DNA from: Sipunculus nudus | Lineage: Eukaryota > Annelida > Sipuncula > Golfingiida > Sipunculidae | Direction: 5' to 3' | Length of the DNA: 64,000 nucleotides | Assembly (NCBI GenBank): GCA_026874595.1 | Contig: CM049312.1 | Span: forward strand, 51,403,429-51,467,428 | Part shown: positions 60,046 to 64,000 of the stretch, piece after piece | Layout: each line of letters begins with the position of its first letter | Numbering within the stretch: position 1 is the stretch's first letter | Translations under genes and position numbers: made by a program | Notes under the pieces: generated by a model | The model's input: only the letters and a program-made list of their open reading frames with translations | What the model was told of the DNA's origin: nothing | Databases searched by the model: none

Positions 60046-60838
60046 AGTGTGGGGACTAAACAGACAACTGACCCTGGCAATCATATATTTGCTTGTTAAT
60101 TATATTTACATATGGAACTTCATATTTACAATAAGATACAATGTTTTACATATTTACCAAATAGATTTTAGAGTAAGAATGTAGAATAATAAAATAATGA
60201 ATGTCCTGTTTCTGGCTACGGGATTTTTTTTTAATATGTCGTAATATAATATTTTGACTTCATCATCCGCTTATTGAGAGTAGATTTAATTAAAACACTA
60301 GACACACGAACACATATCCCCTTCAACTAGGCAAGATCTGGGTCAGGGATCAACAAGACTGAATGTCAGCTGGGCTATAAGGATCAGCATGCAAAGACAG
60401 ATACTAATAGTCAGCTTGTCTCATGAATCAATAAGACTTATCTAGTCAGTTGAACTAAGGATCAGCGATGTAATGTAATGTAATAGAACTGTGACTAAGA
60501 ATTGTTCCCAACTGGACCATGTATGACGTCAAATATGACAGTGACAATTGTAATCATTCATCCATCCTATGACTAAAAGCAAAACATAGTCTTCTGTTAT
60601 TGCTCTCACAACCATTTAATAAGTAGTGTGAAACCATTTTACATAGAGGAGAAATACTATCAAGTGACAGTGTGATCGAGTATTTACCTTATCATCAAAT
60701 TGTTGAAGAATAACGTTTCCACACACTCATCTGTTTTTGTTTAGGTATTGATCCTGATGTGTGTGTCTTTGTGTTTACATGCCTTATTCGGCTTGTTTGT
60801 ATGTTGTTACGGCTCACCAGTGACACATTCTGACTTGA
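60046..60838. other. intergenic stretch, nothing recognised
   Basis: AT-rich sequence without coding signal; a short direct duplication AATGTAATGTAAT occurs at about 60470. Confidence 0.6.
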
Positions 60839-61625
60839 AACGTAACCTAAACATGGATGAAGGTGATGGAAGATAACATAAGAACGTAAACTAAACATGG
60901 ATGAAGGTGATGGAAGTTAACATAGGAACGTAACCTAAACATGGATGAAGATGATCGAAGATAACACAGAAACGTAACCTAAACATGGATGAAGATGATG
61001 GGAGATAACACAGAAACGTAACCTAAACATGGATGAAGGTGATGGAAGATAACACAGAAACGTAACCTAAACATGAATGAAGGTGATGGAAGATAACACG
61101 GAAACGTGACCTAAACATGGATGAAGGTGATGGAAGATAACACGGAAACGTGACCTAATCATGGATGAAGGTGACTGAAGATAACACAAAAACGTAACCT
61201 AAACATGGATGAATTTGATGGAAGATAACACAGAAACGTAACCTAAACATGGATGAAGGTGATGGAAGATAGCACAGAAACGTAACCTAAACATGGATGA
61301 AGGTGATGGAAGATAACACAGAAACGTAACCTAAACATGGATGAAGGTGATGGAAGATCACAAAATAACGTAACCTAAACATGGATGAAGGTGATGGAAG
61401 ATAACACAAAAACGTAACCTAAACATGGATGAAGGTGATGGAAGATAACACAAAAACGTAACCTAAACATGGATGAAGGTGATGGAAGATAACACAAAAA
61501 CGTAACCTAAACATGGATGAAGGTGATGGAAGATAACACAAAAACGTAACCTAAACATGGATGAAGGTGATGGAAGATAACACAAAAACGTAACCTAAAC
61601 ATGGATGAAGGTGATGGAGGATAAC
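60839..61625. repeat. 44-bp minisatellite, about 17-18 copies
   Basis: The unit reads AACGTAACCTAAACATGGAT then GAAGGTGATGGAAGATAACA then CAAA, with copies in register at 61501 and 61545. The last several units (61340-61620) are almost identical, earlier ones vary (GAAGATGATCG, CGTGACC). No relation to the 44-bp array at 28.6 kb. Confidence 0.97.
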
Positions 61626-62084
61626 ATAGAGAGAGAGCTGGCTGTCCTGGTGATGTGTCCATGGTCCCTCGCCATATGTATTGCTTTAAGACTAGCAACC
61701 AGGTCAGTCCTACTGGATCTTCTTTATTTGAATCAACATAAAACACAACTCCGAGCACTGTCATGATCATTCGCTACACACATGAATTAGGGTCCAGTCA
61801 CGAAAATAAAACCCAACAACAAGACAGTATAGCACAACAACAAATTCACTCCACACTCAAAAACATGATGGCAATGTGTTCAGGTAATGTCGGTGGTCTT
61901 CCCGACAATATCACCATTTCCACTGACAATTTCGCTTTCTGTTGAGCAGAAGATAACTGTTTTTACAACTTGATTAATGAATGGTTATAATTGAATTATG
62001 CTGAACACATGATAATATTGAAATTAATTGGCCTGATTATGTAATGAAAACAGTTATAAATGGGTATTCTTGGAATCAATGACC
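61626..62084. other. intergenic stretch, nothing recognised
   Basis: Unique-looking sequence between two minisatellites. A 60-codon frame (61763-61945) has no recognisable features. Confidence 0.6.
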
Positions 62085-62097
62085 ATTGATTGAAGAC

Positions 62098-62330
62098 AAT
62101 GAGTGTGCATTGAGTCAGGAGCTAATTCATAGTACCAGAAATAATCCGGATGTCATGAGTCAGGGGCTAATTCATAGTACCAGAAATAATCCGGATGTCA
62201 TGAGTCAGGGGCTAATTCATAGTACCAAAAACCGATCCGGTTGTCATGAGTCAGGGGCTAATTCATAGTCCCAAAAACTGATCCGGATGTCATGAGTCAG
62301 AGGCTGATTAATTCATAGTACCAGAAACTG
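62098..62330. repeat. 45-bp tandem repeat, about 5 copies
   Basis: ATGAGTCAGGGGCTAATTCA followed by TAGTACCAGAAATAATCCGG and ATGTC recurs every 45-47 bp, with the last unit carrying an ATTA insertion. As 45 is 15 codons, a 60-codon open frame results; not a gene. Confidence 0.95.
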
Positions 62331-62646
62331 ATTTCTCTGTTCGCCAATATTTATATCGGGGAGTCGGTTTTCCCCTCTGCCCCCTGTTTCCAACATCATA
62401 CTTCCAATACTGGAATGATTTGAATTCTGTTTTGAGTTATCCTATTACTTGATGGGTTAATGACTTCAAGACAAATATATCAAGGTGAAGTGTAAGACAT
62501 GCTGTTAACTGTTTATTCATGTCATATATTAACATTAAATATATTGAATTTTAAATTAGAAGAATTTTTAAGAAGCTCTATACGTAAATGGAAAACCCCA
62601 ATTAACCATAACAGCATCTACATAATCACCTTAACTCCATCCACAC

Positions 62647-62704
<58 letters not shown>

Positions 62705-63004
62705 CATAACTATAATAATAATTAAAGGCTAGAGCCTCATTCGCTGATTTTGGCCAATATTCCCAGGTTCATTCGTATAAAGCGACCGTACATTTGTGAA
62801 TATTCCTTGGTGACGCTCTAGAATCAAAATGTTGGATCAACACCAAAGTTTAATTGTCTCTTCCTTGGTCCATTCCCGAAATGCCCTGAAAATGTCATGA
62901 GATTCCGTTCATGCTTGCGTGAATTATGTTGTGAACAAACACACGCGAGCATGCAAACATGATTAATCGCATATACCTTCCTGGCGGACCCAATAGTAAT
63001 AATG

Positions 63005-63058
<54 letters not shown>

Positions 63059-64000
63059 TTCATGTTATTATGTTGCATGCCTAAATGTGGGAGGGAAGGC
63101 ATGTATGATGAATCATCAGACATATCAATCAGATTTATCAAACAGCAATTTTATAATAATCATGAATCGTGTTGTTGGGAATGTAGACAAAGATTTAATC
63201 ACGCTTTGTGATGTGTACAGGCTTGAAGTGTATTGTTTCTCCATGCAAGCAGTTTATTCGTGATAATTCTGTTTCATTTCACTCTCGTGTGTCTTTGTTT
63301 TCATGTTTACACACTTATTCTGAACTTCCTGGCTTCCTTCTTCTCATCCCTCTCGCGGTTATATTTTAGCCTCATTATCAAGATTGAGCCATTATTTGCC
63401 ATGGTAACTAAGCTGCATGCCTGAAACCTCCACTACACCATACTTCACACACTATATGTACATTGCTGTATGCCTGGTGTGTGTTGTTTCCTGCCATATT
63501 TATTTATCAGCACTGTTTTCACACACGTATTTTTGTAACAGATATAAGAAAGACAGAACCCACCAAACTGTCGGAAACATGGGCAGAGTCAACTGAACAG
63601 CAGCTAGTTTCTCTCCATGGCTTATAAACATACTTAGTGACTTCGATCCTGATATTTTGTCAAACATTTTGCATTTCACACACACGTACAAACCCTCACA
63701 TACACATACACACACTTTCACACACATATTTCTGTAAACCTACAGGCCTACGTTAATATATTTCTTTTCAAACCGGTCAAGTGTAGTGGTTACAAAGATG
63801 ATTTGTTCACATGTAATCATGATAATGTTATTAACAACACAAGTCCAAATCAGTCATACAGGTAGGCAAAACAAAAAAGACAAAAAAAAAAACAAACAAA
63901 AAAAACCGAGCATTATGTTTGGTCAATTCTAAAAAGGGAGAAGCCATATTGCTATATGAAAGTCGTATTATGGTTCTCTTGTAGCCCGAATACATACTTC
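62331..64000. other. gene-free end of window with two (AAT)n tracts
   Basis: (AAT)n tracts at about 62646-62703 and 62997-63058, about 300 bp apart in the same orientation, produce poly-Ile open frames that are artefacts. A CA/TG-rich tract lies at 63675-63725. No gene or element is recognised. Confidence 0.7.

Overview
The window is animal nuclear DNA: long introns with GT-AG splice sites, an AT-rich background, many minisatellites and several families of dispersed repeats. The repeats point to a mollusc, most probably a bivalve. The clearest sign is a dispersed family that opens with TTTAGCTCAGCTGAC, runs on into GTCCGTCCGTCC, and closes with CAGCTGAGC...GACCCATGGGTCCC. I cannot name the species.

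The only convincing protein-coding gene is on the + strand, from 9559 to about 34650. It is the 3' part of an AUTS2/FBRSL1/FBRS-family gene (the fly relative is tay bridge). I reconstructed twelve exons by hand. All eleven junctions have GT-AG introns and matching codon phases, and the exons total 2796 nt (931 codons plus a TAA stop at 32122-32124). The protein carries several AUTS2 hallmarks: a (Q/S)ELIRREL helix, a His-X repeat, an FDKTPK..PFYR micro-exon, GAFQPK, KWCAMHVRVAW..HHQQK, SFLNPGHL and [18 protein letters not shown], followed by an Arg/Glu-rich tract. The start codon and 5' exons lie before the window or went unrecognised in 1-9558. A 3' UTR of about 2.5 kb ends near two AATAAA signals (34586, 34628).

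Layout. 1-9558: upstream intron or 5' flank with no exon I can support. 9559-32124: exons, with introns that hold minisatellites of 43 bp (16.2-17.2 kb), 69 bp (22.7-23.4 kb), 20 bp (25.8 kb), about 35 bp (26.2-26.5 kb) and 44 bp (28.6-30.4 kb), an old dispersed repeat (20.8-22.4 kb) and several unique-looking blocks that may be enhancers. 35308-43222: a 7.9-kb array of a 28-bp unit with higher-order structure. It creates open frames of up to 1743 codons on the - strand that are almost certainly not genes. 43.4-64 kb: gene-poor repeat territory. It holds tandem or nested copies of the CTCAGCTGAC family, a second dispersed family rich in GGCGCCACCTAC, a tRNA-derived SINE with target-site duplications (55.4-55.75 kb), a dead non-LTR retrotransposon (56.93-59.05 kb, - strand) interrupted by a hAT-type MITE and by another 450-bp insert, a possible LINE tail (59.75 kb), minisatellites of 44 bp and 45 bp, and many microsatellites.

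The most interesting material is the AUTS2-family gene with its conserved His-X repeat in a mollusc-like genome, the splice-site-like sequences embedded in or beside its introns (NAGNAG acceptors, a duplicated donor, a tandem array of AG|GT sites), the higher-order 28-bp array, and the nested transposon stratigraphy. I found no prokaryotic-style system, CRISPR array or virus.
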